The notes below the pieces were generated by a model that was not told the origin of the DNA, searched no databases, and worked only from the letters and a program-made list of their open reading frames with translations. From CAZTHC01 sp964613425 (lineage in GTDB: Bacteria; Bacillota; Clostridia; TANB77; CAG-508), in the NCBI GenBank assembly GCA_964613425.1, contig CAZTHC010000010.1, forward strand, positions 1 through 25,289: a stretch of DNA of 25,289 nucleotides. The letters are read 5' to 3'. Below, piece by piece: positions 25,281 to 25,289 of this stretch; position 1 is the first letter of the stretch; every line of letters starts with the position of its first letter. Made by a program: the position numbers and the translations under genes.

Positions 25281-25289
25281 ATGAAAAGA
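25281..25289 (+). CDS. Start of a plus-strand gene cut by the window edge
   Basis: ATG AAA AGA at the very end, preceded by a near-perfect AAGGAGG (25268-25274) and a promoter. Only three codons are visible, so the product cannot be named. Confidence 0.6.

Overview
The window is low-G+C, AT-rich DNA with many ATTTT tracts, strong Shine-Dalgarno sites, sigma-A-type promoters and Bacillota proteins (GdpP, short-form TilS, dockerins, SdrD-B-like surface proteins). It most likely comes from an uncultured, gut-type Clostridia-like member of the Bacillota. Two 100-N gaps show that it is a draft or metagenomic scaffold.

Left part (1-7290). A minus-strand housekeeping block reads gdpP (c-di-AMP phosphodiesterase), rplI (ribosomal L9), dnaB (replicative helicase), tilS (tRNA-Ile lysidine synthetase) and ftsH (AAA protease, cut by the window start). 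gdpP-rplI-dnaB is a classical Bacillota order. hpt, which often sits between tilS and ftsH, is absent. Divergent from gdpP is a plus-strand monofunctional peptidoglycan glycosyltransferase. The gap inside gdpP is probably spurious, because both sides carry the same 55 bp; removing one copy and the Ns gives an intact 664-aa GdpP.

Right part (7300-25000). This is an accessory cell-surface island, all on the minus strand: a small wall-anchored cohesin protein (IPYTG sorting signal), a dockerin protein with Cys-rich repeats and Ig-like regions, a secreted papain-family peptidase with a D/N/P linker and dockerin, and two very large paralogous SdrD-B-like surface proteins with C-terminal LPPxGE-helix-KK tails. 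One cohesin beside two dockerin proteins suggests a miniature, non-cellulolytic cohesin-dockerin surface complex carrying a protease. A further plus-strand gene starts at the right edge.

Most unusual observation. Two genes, tilS and the largest surface protein, are split by what looks like a one-base insertion. In both, the shift falls on a CGG codon followed by A, and skipping the C makes GGA and restores the conserved protein. Reading by eye, I found no other in-frame CGG in about 7,700 codons of this window, although CGT, CGC and CGA are used. Either CGG (or the quadruplet CGGA) causes +1 frameshifting here, or two sequence errors coincide remarkably. A genome-wide codon and tRNA check would settle this.
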